The position numbers were made by a program, and so were the translations under genes. Below, piece after piece: positions 1 to 4,938 of a stretch of 7,009 nucleotides of DNA. Within the stretch, counting starts at the first letter, position 1, and every line of letters starts with the position of its first letter. The notes under the pieces are model-generated. The model was not told the DNA's origin. It saw nothing but the letters and a program-made list of their open reading frames with translations, and searched no databases. The stretch is from contig CAVFGN010000057.1 of the NCBI GenBank assembly GCA_963621965.1, forward strand, positions 1 to 7,009, given 5' to 3'. The DNA comes from JAEELC01 sp963621965 (GTDB lineage Bacteria > Bacillota_I > Bacilli_A > Acholeplasmatales > Anaeroplasmataceae).

Positions 1-20
1 CTCTTATTTCTATTCCATAT

Positions 21-47
21 AAAAAGACTAGCCATTTCTGACTAGTC
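21..47 (-). terminator. Rho-independent terminator after the capsid gene
   Basis: Read on the minus strand, an 8-bp stem (GACTAGTC with GGCTAGTC, one G-T wobble) closes a 6-base loop (AGAAAT) and is followed at once by TTTTTATAT. It sits about 45 bases past the capsid stop codon, as expected for the end of the scaffold-capsid transcript. There is no T-run on the plus-strand side, so it should work only for leftward transcription. The T-run and the stem foot (GACT...AGTC-TTTTTAT) closely resemble the terminator at 1875-1907. Confidence 0.85.
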
Positions 48-71
48 CCATATTTATAGGAGGTAGATCAA

Positions 72-125
72 ATGTCTACACTCTTATTATATTACTTTTT
101 TGCTCTAATAGTAATATATGGATAA
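72..125 (+). CDS. Possible 17-residue hydrophobic peptide, antisense to capsid 3' end
   Basis: This is a very short plus-strand reading frame (MSTLLLYYFFALIVIYG, stop TAA) and would be the only plus-strand gene in the window. It has a perfect Shine-Dalgarno sequence, AGGAGGT at 58-64, ending 7 bases before the ATG. The peptide is almost entirely hydrophobic and could span a membrane. It overlaps the last 11 codons and stop of the capsid gene on the opposite strand, and its ribosome binding site lies between that stop and the capsid terminator. No plus-strand promoter is visible in the short stretch to its left. A hydrophobic peptide is easy to get by chance opposite A/T-rich coding sequence, so the case rests on the ribosome binding site alone. 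No function is proposed. Confidence 0.2.
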   Translation: MSTLLLYYFFALIVIYG

Positions 126-1165
126 TTCTTTAAATGCTCAAGTGTATTGAATCCCCATATAAAGTATTTATTCTCAGTCAATGATCTAGGATTGTAGAAA
201 GAAGTACCAACTTCAAAACTAGACATCAATGGAGGTAAATCACCAACAATCACTTTAGCAATAATAGAATCATCTTCTGTGTAAGTTTCATCGCTAGCCT
301 TTCCACTAGGAACTAGTTCACCACCAAAATAGTCACTCTTATCACTCTCGTAATAAGTCTCATTTAAGAATCTAATAGTTGAACCATCGCCTGAAGTACT
401 ACCACTATTTACTTTACCGAAGTACTTAGCAGGTAGTGAATACTTGCTGAATAGCGAATCCATGAATTCATTGTGGTAAATAGTAGGTAAATCTATAGTT
501 CTAATTCTATCTAAATATCTTTGATTCCAAATAACTTTTATCTTATTTTTTGAGTAAGCTCTTAAGAAACCATAATCACTATATGAGCGAGTTACGTCGC
601 ATAAGTTTCTAATCAATGTACTCATTTCATATGCTAAATTTTGAGCTTCTAAATTAGCAGCTGCAGCAGTTGTAGGTTTTGTTATAGAAATATCATCAAA
701 TACTATAGACTGTCCGTTTAAATCGGTCTCGTTAGTGCCTATAAATGCATTATAAAGAGTATAATCGTAAATTCTCTTAGTATCATTAATCCATGTTATT
801 AAGGCGGTTGTGTATTGTGAGAATGATCCTTCATCCAAGAAGGCTCTTTTAGATAAGTAATAATCAACAGTTAAAGCTATCATTCTTGTCTTATTAAGTT
901 GTAAAGCTTGAACTTTTGGATCCTTTGCTCTATGAATCTCGAGTAAGTTTTTTGCTTCCTCGTCGCCTTCCCAATCTTGAGATCTCAAAACATCTGTAGA
1001 AATGTAGAGTTTTGTGTCTCCAAAAAGTGAACCGTCAACTCTTGCACTGTCTACTAGTGAAGAGTCTAATGAAACATTATCGGTGAATGTTTGGATTGAG
1101 ATAACCATGTTCCATAATGAAGCGTAAATCTCATTTGAATTTAATTGTCCTGTAAAGTCTGCCAT
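92..1165 (-). CDS. Major capsid protein, phi29-like phage
   Basis: This 357-residue protein probably forms the icosahedral head shell. The call rests on the overall look of the sequence, which resembles major head proteins of small Gram-positive podoviruses: a 45-65 segment rich in DGSLFGDTKLY, a TVDYYLSKRAF segment around 99-109, a WINDTKRIYD helix around 125-134, an Ala-rich long helix around 165-190 like the spine helix of HK97-fold capsids, and a C-terminal IWGFNTLEHLKNYPY around 336-350. It is shorter than phi29 gp8 (448 residues), which carries an extra Ig-like domain. The start is firm: AAAGGAGG lies 7 bases before the ATG. It follows the scaffold-like gene by 21 bases, the usual scaffold-then-capsid order, and is followed by a terminator. 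I saw no truncation. It could be another head protein, but nothing else in the window fits the capsid role. Confidence 0.75.
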   Translation of the reverse strand: MADFTGQLNSNEIYASLWNMVISIQTFTDNVSLDSSLVDSARVDGSLFGDTKLYISTDVLRSQDWEGDEEAKNLLEIHRAKDPKVQALQLNKTRMIALTVDYYLSKRAFLDEGSFSQYTTALITWINDTKRIYDYTLYNAFIGTNETDLNGQSIVFDDISITKPTTAAAANLEAQNLAYEMSTLIRNLCDVTRSYSDYGFLRAYSKNKIKVIWNQRYLDRIRTIDLPTIYHNEFMDSLFSKYSLPAKYFGKVNSGSTSGDGSTIRFLNETYYESDKSDYFGGELVPSGKASDETYTEDDSIIAKVIVGDLPPLMSSFEVGTSFYNPRSLTENKYFIWGFNTLEHLKNYPYITIRAKK

Positions 1166-1186
1166 AAATGTCCCTCCTTTATTACA

Positions 1187-1678
1187 TTACAATATAGTTT
1201 TTTTTGCTCGTGGTTTAGAATCAATCACGTCCCTATTATATAGCATATTGAACGCTGTAGGATCGCCTTCACTCTCTTTAATCATATCGGCGATTTTGTC
1301 AGCTACTTTGTTAGCTTTCTCTTCGTCGTCTGAGTCGCCTTTAGCGTTAAATAAATTCTTCTTATAAACTTCTTTATAAGCTTCTTTCAATTCGAGAGCT
1401 GTTTCCCAATATTCAAGATTTGAAAGATTTCCGTTACCACTTGCTAATTTTCGTGCTAGTTTTTTAACATCATCAGAAGTATATTTTTTTTCTTCTACTT
1501 TTGGAGTAGAATTTAAAACATTGTTGAAGTACTTTAATTTATCACTTTTATAATTTTTCTCTAATTGTGAATACTTGTCTTTTAATTCATCATTTTCTTT
1601 TTTTAGATTGAGAAAATTTTCAATCTCATTGTTTCCTGTTTCTTCATTTTCTTTAATTTCTTTTTCTTCTTCGTTCAT
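1187..1678 (-). CDS. Putative scaffolding protein
   Basis: This 163-residue, highly charged protein would guide capsid assembly and leave the prohead before or during DNA packaging. No enzymatic motif is visible. Residues 2-20 are very acidic. Residues 20-50 look like a coiled coil (NFLNLKKENDELKDKYSQLE and onward). Residues 67-110 contain a second helical block (DDVKKLARKLASGN, then LEYWETALELKEAY), 115-135 is an acidic helix, and the C-terminus is basic (KPRAKK). Acidic coiled coils with a basic tail are common in phage scaffolds, where the tail can contact the capsid protein. It is longer than phi29 gp7 (98 residues). The call relies mainly on composition and on its place directly before the capsid gene. 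The start is supported by AAAGGAG 10 bases upstream. Expression is probably from the promoter near 1822-1830 with a structured leader in between. A head-decoration or core protein is the main alternative. Confidence 0.6.
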   Translation of the reverse strand: MNEEEKEIKENEETGNNEIENFLNLKKENDELKDKYSQLEKNYKSDKLKYFNNVLNSTPKVEEKKYTSDDVKKLARKLASGNGNLSNLEYWETALELKEAYKEVYKKNLFNAKGDSDDEEKANKVADKIADMIKESEGDPTAFNMLYNRDVIDSKPRAKKTIL

Positions 1679-1714
1679 TCTGTATGTACTCCTTTTAAAA
1701 GATTAGGCTTAATA

Positions 1715-1800
1715 ATCATGATAGTTTCTAGTGTAGCTCCCTAGCACTCTTGTTGTAGCTCTTCGCTAGCACTCAACAATTATAGAGTGTTCACTATGAT
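1715..1800 (-). promoter_or_regulatory. Structured 5' leader of the scaffold-capsid mRNA, possible three-way junction
   Basis: On the minus strand three stems can form together. P1 pairs ATCATAGT (1800-1793) with ACTAT-CAT-GAT (1725-1715), with CAT bulged. P2 pairs TTGTTG (1779-1774) with CAACAA (1755-1750), then TAGC with GCTA around loop GAAGA, with five bases bulged on one side. P3 pairs AGTG (1748-1745) with CACT (1733-1730), then TAG with CTA around loop GGAG, with one C bulged. P2 and P3 derive from an imperfect direct repeat (plus strand 1732-1749 and 1754-1774). CACTCT (1789-1784) can instead pair with AGAGTG (1750-1745), which would disrupt P3, so two folds compete. The folds were found by hand without energy calculation. 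The scaffold ribosome binding site lies about 20 bases past P1. Confidence 0.45.
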
Positions 1801-1805
1801 ATATG

Positions 1806-1811
1806 ATTATA
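1806..1811 (-). promoter_or_regulatory. Possible second -10 element (TATAAT)
   Basis: A perfect TATAAT on the minus strand lies 16 bases downstream of the extended -10 at 1822-1830. No good -35 hexamer is present at 16-18 bases; the nearest candidate, TTGTTA, is only 14 bases away. TATAAT is common by chance in DNA this A/T-rich, so this is a weaker candidate. A start from here would place the first transcribed base close to the P1 stem of the leader (about 1799). Confidence 0.25.
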
Positions 1812-1821
1812 GCTCACTTAT

Positions 1822-1830
1822 ATTATAACA
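1822..1830 (-). promoter_or_regulatory. Extended -10 promoter for scaffold and capsid genes
   Basis: The minus strand reads TGTTATAAT, a consensus extended -10 (TGn plus TATAAT). At a 17-base spacing the -35 position reads TACTAA, which matches TTGACA at only two positions, so recognition would depend on the extended -10, A/T-rich upstream DNA or an activator. The predicted start is near 1815, giving a leader of about 135 bases. The promoter lies downstream of the ATPase terminator and upstream of the scaffold gene, where a separate promoter is needed. phi29's late promoter A3 likewise lacks a good -35 and needs protein p4; the comparison is an inference. Confidence 0.6.
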
Positions 1831-1873
1831 AAATTAGTACTAAATTAGTACTAAATTAGTAGTAAATTAGTAA
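1830..1873 (-). repeat. Four tandem 11-bp repeats upstream of the -10 element
   Basis: Read on the plus strand, four copies of an 11-base unit with consensus TAAATTAGTAC follow head to tail: 1830-1840 (first base A instead of T), 1841-1851, 1852-1862 (last base G) and 1863-1873 (last base A). The period is close to one helical turn, so the same bases face one side of the DNA. The array ends exactly where the extended -10 begins on one side and lies one base from the terminator's T-run on the other. It covers roughly -15 to -58 of the predicted promoter. It could be an activator or repressor site, an UP-like element for RNA polymerase, or curved DNA. Confidence 0.9.
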
Positions 1874-1874
1874 T

Positions 1875-1907
1875 AAAAAGACTCTAGTTAATGCAATAAC
1901 TAGAGTC
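1875..1907 (-). terminator. Rho-independent terminator after the ATPase gene
   Basis: The minus strand forms a perfect 11-bp stem (GACTCTAGTTA with TAACTAGAGTC) around the loop TTGCAT, followed directly by TTTTTATTA. It would end the leftward transcript of the tail, collar, fibre and ATPase genes about 100 bases after the ATPase stop. On the plus strand no T-run follows the stem. Read-through would still allow some expression of scaffold and capsid from the upstream operon. Confidence 0.9.
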
Positions 1908-1930
1908 CAAACCGAAAGGAGAAGAATAGA

Positions 1931-1963
1931 GGTTACTACTGTGAGTTATGCAGTAGTTACACC
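1931..1963 (-). ncRNA. Second hairpin in the ATPase 3' region
   Basis: A stem of seven uninterrupted pairs (ACTACTG at 1935-1941 with CAGTAGT at 1951-1957) closes a nine-base loop. After a T-T mismatch it continues with about three more pairs and one bulged base. It sits directly beside the hairpin at 1964-2006 and about 25 bases before the terminator stem. No T-run follows it, so it is not itself a terminator. It may be part of a structured RNA made from the end of the ATPase transcript. Confidence 0.5.
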
Positions 1964-2006
1964 AATATAATAGATAGGCTCTTCAAGCATGAGCCATTAT
2001 TATATT
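1964..2006 (-). ncRNA. Long hairpin directly after the ATPase stop codon
   Basis: Nine pairs (AATATAATA at 1964-1972 with TATTATATT at 1998-2006) are followed, across a four-by-two internal loop, by a five-pair G/C-rich stem (GGCTC 1977-1981 with GAGCC 1991-1995) and a nine-base loop. The foot of the stem starts one base past the ATPase stop codon. No T-run follows. It could protect the transcript's 3' side, or be the first domain of a structured RNA that ends at the terminator near 1875. Confidence 0.55.
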
Positions 2007-2007
2007 A

Positions 2008-3108
2008 TCACTTAATTTTTAATAATTCAAGTTGTCGTTTAAATTGTCTTTGGCACATAAGAGTATGAAATTTGAAATATCTTAAATCATAATACTTTAT
2101 AACTTTCTTAACTTTTTCAGGATCATATCTTTCATCGATTAAATACTTCACCATTGCATAATGTGATTCTTTTTGTTCTCCGTTATAAAAATTAATTATA
2201 TTATCATTCCAAACAGTGAACCATTCTTTTTTATTATTAGAAAATTTAATTATTGAATATGGTTTTAGAAGTTTATTTTTACACACCAATTTTAAATCGA
2301 ACTCTACTTTATTAGTAAATGTAGATTCATCTTCGCCTAGCATAACATTAGCAATAGCGTTTTTTCTCATCTCTTTATAAGCTTTAGAGTTAGGAAGATA
2401 TTCTACGACTAACTCCTTTTTTCTTATTTTATATCGTCCAAATTTTTCAGGTAGAAAATTGAAACAGGTCATCAAATCAGAAGCTTCTTGAAGAGTATTT
2501 CCAATTAGGAAGATTCTAATTCTATGCTTATCATCATTATGAGCGTCTCTTAATAAGTTCTCTATTTGATTAACAAAATTATAAGATATATCGAAAGTAT
2601 TCCTCTCATTTCTTTCTCTATTCATTTCATCAAGACAAATGTGATAATTTCCCTCTCTATCTTTATCGTAAAATCCTATACCTTTATCGTTATGCATTCC
2701 TGCCAAAGACAAGACTCGACAAAGTAAAGTATCAATAGTTTTTATTTTGCCTTTATCATCTTTAATTTTTTTTCGGTAAAAAACATTATCACCTTTCACA
2801 ACTAAATCTAATTTATATTTTCTTTTTAAATCAGGATCGACTAAATCATAAGCGTTATTTTTTAAAAGTTTCTTAGCAGAAGTTTCAGAAAGTCGTAACC
2901 AAATAAAATTATCTTTCATACCACTTTTAAAAAAATGATAAAGAAAGAAGTCCATAACCCAATAACTTTTTCCTGTTTGTCTTCCTCCGATTAAAGCGAA
3001 AATTCTAGCCCAATGGTTTCCCAAAAGAGAACGTCCATTATAGAACGTCCTCTTATCAAATTGTGCTTTTTTATATTGTAAATTATGTCTCTTCCCTCTC
3101 TTAGTCAT
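2008..3108 (-). CDS. DNA-packaging ATPase, phi29 gp16-like
   Basis: This 366-residue enzyme is expected to form the ATP-driven motor ring that pumps genomic DNA through the portal into the prohead. A Walker A loop, GGRQTGKS, is at residues 41-48, after a strand-like WARIFALI. A Walker B motif with its catalytic acid is at 157-161 (ICLDE). A following strand, IFLIGNT (199-205), ends in a polar residue in the place of a sensor or motif III. The C-terminal part (about 235-366) has no intact nuclease signature that I can see; phi29 gp16 (332 residues) likewise has a degenerate nuclease-like C-terminal domain. The ATG lies two bases after the fibre stop and has only a weak AAGAGA upstream, so its translation may be coupled to the fibre gene. 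It ends in a double stop, TGA then TAA. A structured 3' region and terminator follow. The family call is firm because of the motifs, size and context. Confidence 0.88.
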   Translation of the reverse strand: MTKRGKRHNLQYKKAQFDKRTFYNGRSLLGNHWARIFALIGGRQTGKSYWVMDFFLYHFFKSGMKDNFIWLRLSETSAKKLLKNNAYDLVDPDLKRKYKLDLVVKGDNVFYRKKIKDDKGKIKTIDTLLCRVLSLAGMHNDKGIGFYDKDREGNYHICLDEMNRERNERNTFDISYNFVNQIENLLRDAHNDDKHRIRIFLIGNTLQEASDLMTCFNFLPEKFGRYKIRKKELVVEYLPNSKAYKEMRKNAIANVMLGEDESTFTNKVEFDLKLVCKNKLLKPYSIIKFSNNKKEWFTVWNDNIINFYNGEQKESHYAMVKYLIDERYDPEKVKKVIKYYDLRYFKFHTLMCQRQFKRQLELLKIK

Positions 3109-3110
3109 AA

Positions 3111-4148
3111 TTAATCAGTTCTCTTATAATAATAAATCTTCACACTGTTAATAGTTGTGTAACCGATTTGTTGCCAAGTTCCCCAATATACAGGAACGGT
3201 CGCCTTTGTACTTGCCATAACATAGCCAATAGGAGTGAAAAGTTCTTTAACTAAATCGAAAGTAACAAAAGGAGATAATATTTTATACTCTGTTGAATTA
3301 GCAATGTTTACCACATCTGTAGCATCAATATAGCTAGGCGTGCTAGAACTTTTAGTGCCTGCAAATAAAATCATATGATCATTTCTACAAAAACCAAATC
3401 CTAAGCAAACATCTCTTATAGTTTCGCCTAGATATATTTTAAATGATAGATCGTTTACAATTTCTTTTCTTGTGGAACTTCCAGGCGCGTTTAGTATATT
3501 AACACTTCCTGGAAGTATATCATCAGTCGTTGCTATATTTAAAGCACTTTTTGTCAAGATTTCAGGATTTACTTGAATTGCATTATTATCAGTCAATGTA
3601 ATAGTTTTTTCATCAATGGCAACGCCTGCCGATTCCTTATCAAACACTTCATTAATAGCGCCAACTATTGTTTTAGTATTAGTTTTTAAAGAGTTATCAG
3701 TCATGTCTTGCTTGACTAAAATTTTATTTTCTAGTTCAGTTTTATTATTATCAATGGTATCTTTATTTTCATTAATAGCACCTACTATTTTTTTAGAGGT
3801 AGTCTTTAAAGTATCATCGTTGATATTTTGTTTTAAAGCGATTTCTTGCTCTAATTCACTTTTTAAATCATTAATTTTAGTTTGAAAAGTAGTAGCTTGT
3901 TCTGCAATACTTGCAAGTACTTCCTCATAATGTGCCTTTTCAGTATTCTCTAATGTAGACAGTTTTTCATTGACTAAAGTAAAAGTTTCATCAAATTCTT
4001 TACTCTTAGTCTCTAATGTTGTTATTCTAGAATCTAATGCTGTTGTACTGTCTTTATATTCTTCATCAATCTCGTTAATTAATTGAGTTAAATACTCTAC
4101 TTGTTCATCTATCTTCATATAGAAGATTTTATCATTTATTTTGTACAT
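3111..4148 (-). CDS. Fibre-like structural protein with VGAINE repeats
   Basis: This 345-residue protein looks like a phage fibre or appendage. Residues 15-105 are heptad-like and probably form a trimeric coiled coil. Two copies of a 22-residue unit follow, at 106-127 and 146-167, each of the form KQ-x5-(T/S)LKT-x4-IVGAINE, exactly 40 residues apart. This VGAINE unit is common in phage fibre shafts. Residues 170-345 probably form a beta-rich tip, ending with YWGTWQQIG (321-329) and YYYKRTD, a pattern seen at the ends of many phage fibres. It could be a host-binding tail appendage (phi29 gp12 role) or a head fibre (gp8.5 role). Its place after the lower collar gene favours the first; the sequence does not decide. 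The start at 4148 is supported by AAGGAGG eight bases upstream. It overlaps the preceding small membrane-protein gene by 17 bases and ends two bases before the ATPase start. Confidence 0.65.
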   Translation of the reverse strand: MYKINDKIFYMKIDEQVEYLTQLINEIDEEYKDSTTALDSRITTLETKSKEFDETFTLVNEKLSTLENTEKAHYEEVLASIAEQATTFQTKINDLKSELEQEIALKQNINDDTLKTTSKKIVGAINENKDTIDNNKTELENKILVKQDMTDNSLKTNTKTIVGAINEVFDKESAGVAIDEKTITLTDNNAIQVNPEILTKSALNIATTDDILPGSVNILNAPGSSTRKEIVNDLSFKIYLGETIRDVCLGFGFCRNDHMILFAGTKSSSTPSYIDATDVVNIANSTEYKILSPFVTFDLVKELFTPIGYVMASTKATVPVYWGTWQQIGYTTINSVKIYYYKRTD

Positions 4149-4371
4149 TGTTAGAATCCTCCTTATTATCTGTACTTTTATCTTTATTAGCTTTTGTAAT
4201 CGTCTCTATTTGTTTTTCAATATTTTCAGTCTCATTCTTGATTTTTATCTCAAATTCTTCTTTAGTTATCGTTCCGTTTTTCTTCAATTTGAATGCGAAG
4301 AAGATAGCCGATAGACTTCCAATTACTGAAAGACATGCTATTATGATTGTTATAATTTCATTTACATTCAT
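4132..4371 (-). CDS. Small single-span membrane protein, possible holin
   Basis: This 79-residue protein has one clear membrane segment at about residues 5-28 (IITIIIACLSVIGSLSAIFFAF), followed by KLKK and a long, highly charged, Asn/Lys/Glu-rich tail (about 29-79) that is probably helical then disordered. By the positive-inside tendency the tail should be in the cytoplasm. phi29-like phages carry a holin in this part of the genome, between the collar and ATPase genes, so a pore-forming role in lysis is plausible. phi29 gp14 is longer (131 residues) with two spans, and no lysozyme or amidase gene neighbours this one here, so the holin call is uncertain. The start is firm: AAAGGAGG, fused to the lower collar stop codon, lies six bases upstream. 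The gene ends in tandem stops TGA-TAA and overlaps the fibre gene by 17 bases. Confidence 0.5.
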   Translation of the reverse strand: MNVNEIITIIIACLSVIGSLSAIFFAFKLKKNGTITKEEFEIKIKNETENIEKQIETITKANKDKSTDNKEDSNNVQNK

Positions 4372-4383
4372 GTTATACCTCCT

Positions 4384-4938
4384 TTAATGCTCATGTTTTT
4401 TATTTCTGTAATAATAAATAGGTTTATCACCTGTTAAGAATCTAGAGAATAGATTTTCAAATTTTCTAAGAAATTCTTCATTTGCGTAACTTCCTATACT
4501 TCTATATTTTAACAAAAGAATTGAGAGTTTATCTCTTTTGGTTGCATTTGTTACTTGTTTGTTAATATATGTTAATTCTTCGATTGTAGAAGAATCAGGA
4601 GAAGTAGCAGGATTATCAGCTATATTTTGAATTGTCACATTAGATCTTTTTAAATCTTCATCAGATAAATGTAATAATTCGTCTTGTATTTGAAGTTTGG
4701 TGTACCATTCACTTCCATAAGTATATATTACATATTGCAATTTCATTTCCCAACGGTACATATTAGCATAACCTAATACTTCTCTATCTCCATATCTAGA
4801 AGTTAACATTACAAATAATAATTTTAAATATTGTTCAGGAAAATTAGAAAAATCAAATCCATATTTTTCAAGACTCGCTTTAAACGTATCAAACGATTCA
4901 TAAACTTCATTAAAAGTTTTAGAATTATAATTATACAT
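4384..4938 (-). CDS. Lower collar protein, phi29 gp11-like
   Basis: This protein should join the portal to the tail knob in the neck of the virion. Residues 10-95 are mainly helical and aromatic-rich (for example YANMYRWEMKLQYVIYTYG around 57-75). Residues 109-128 carry a characteristic block, NPATSPDSSTIEELTYINKQ, followed by a helix ending FLRKFENLFSRFL (156-168). The NP-x-EELTYIN-type block resembles lower collar proteins of this phage group. At 184 residues it is much shorter than phi29 gp11 (293). The start chosen is the ATG at 4938, because AAGGAGG (4947-4953) is eight bases upstream. A GTG at 4947 and an ATG at 4944 lie inside or two bases from that site and are poor starts. The gene overlaps the portal gene by eight bases (ATGTATAA), which suggests coupled translation. 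Confidence 0.72.
   Translation of the reverse strand: MYNYNSKTFNEVYESFDTFKASLEKYGFDFSNFPEQYLKLLFVMLTSRYGDREVLGYANMYRWEMKLQYVIYTYGSEWYTKLQIQDELLHLSDEDLKRSNVTIQNIADNPATSPDSSTIEELTYINKQVTNATKRDKLSILLLKYRSIGSYANEEFLRKFENLFSRFLTGDKPIYYYRNKKHEH

Larger units (their letters stand above)
1679..2007 (-). other. Gene-free regulatory and structured-RNA region between ATPase and scaffold genes
   Basis: This 329-base stretch holds no supported protein gene on either strand. In minus-strand order it contains a hairpin directly after the ATPase stop (1964-2006), a second hairpin (1931-1963), a terminator (1875-1907), four tandem 11-bp repeats (1830-1873), one or two -10 promoter elements (1822-1830 and 1806-1811), a leader with multiple stem-loops (1715-1800) and the scaffold ribosome binding site (AAAGGAG, 1689-1695). 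It is the only large gap in an otherwise tightly packed set of genes, so the bases are probably kept for a purpose. The parts are listed separately. Confidence 0.85.

Noticed and set aside
1830..1873. Tandem repeats as a CRISPR array
   Set aside because: The units are 11 bases long and directly adjacent, with no spacers and no cas genes.
1941..1970. Plus-strand nine-codon frame (GTG start, VSYAVVTPI) after AGAGG
   Set aside because: It is very short, has a weak start and site, and lies within a hairpin that better explains the sequence.
1679..2007. tRNA gene in the gene-free region
   Set aside because: The hairpins do not form a cloverleaf and no T-loop GTTCRA-type motif or acceptor stem was found by eye on either strand.
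3616..3885. Plus-strand 89-codon frame inside the fibre gene
   Set aside because: It is antisense to a well-supported gene; its apolar, Leu/Ser/Val-rich product is what antisense A/T-rich coding sequence gives, and no ribosome binding site precedes it.
4148..4387. Plus-strand 79-codon frame opposite the small membrane protein
   Set aside because: It is antisense to a gene with a clear start and ribosome binding site, lacks its own site, and its apolar product mirrors the Lys/Glu/Asn-rich sense protein.
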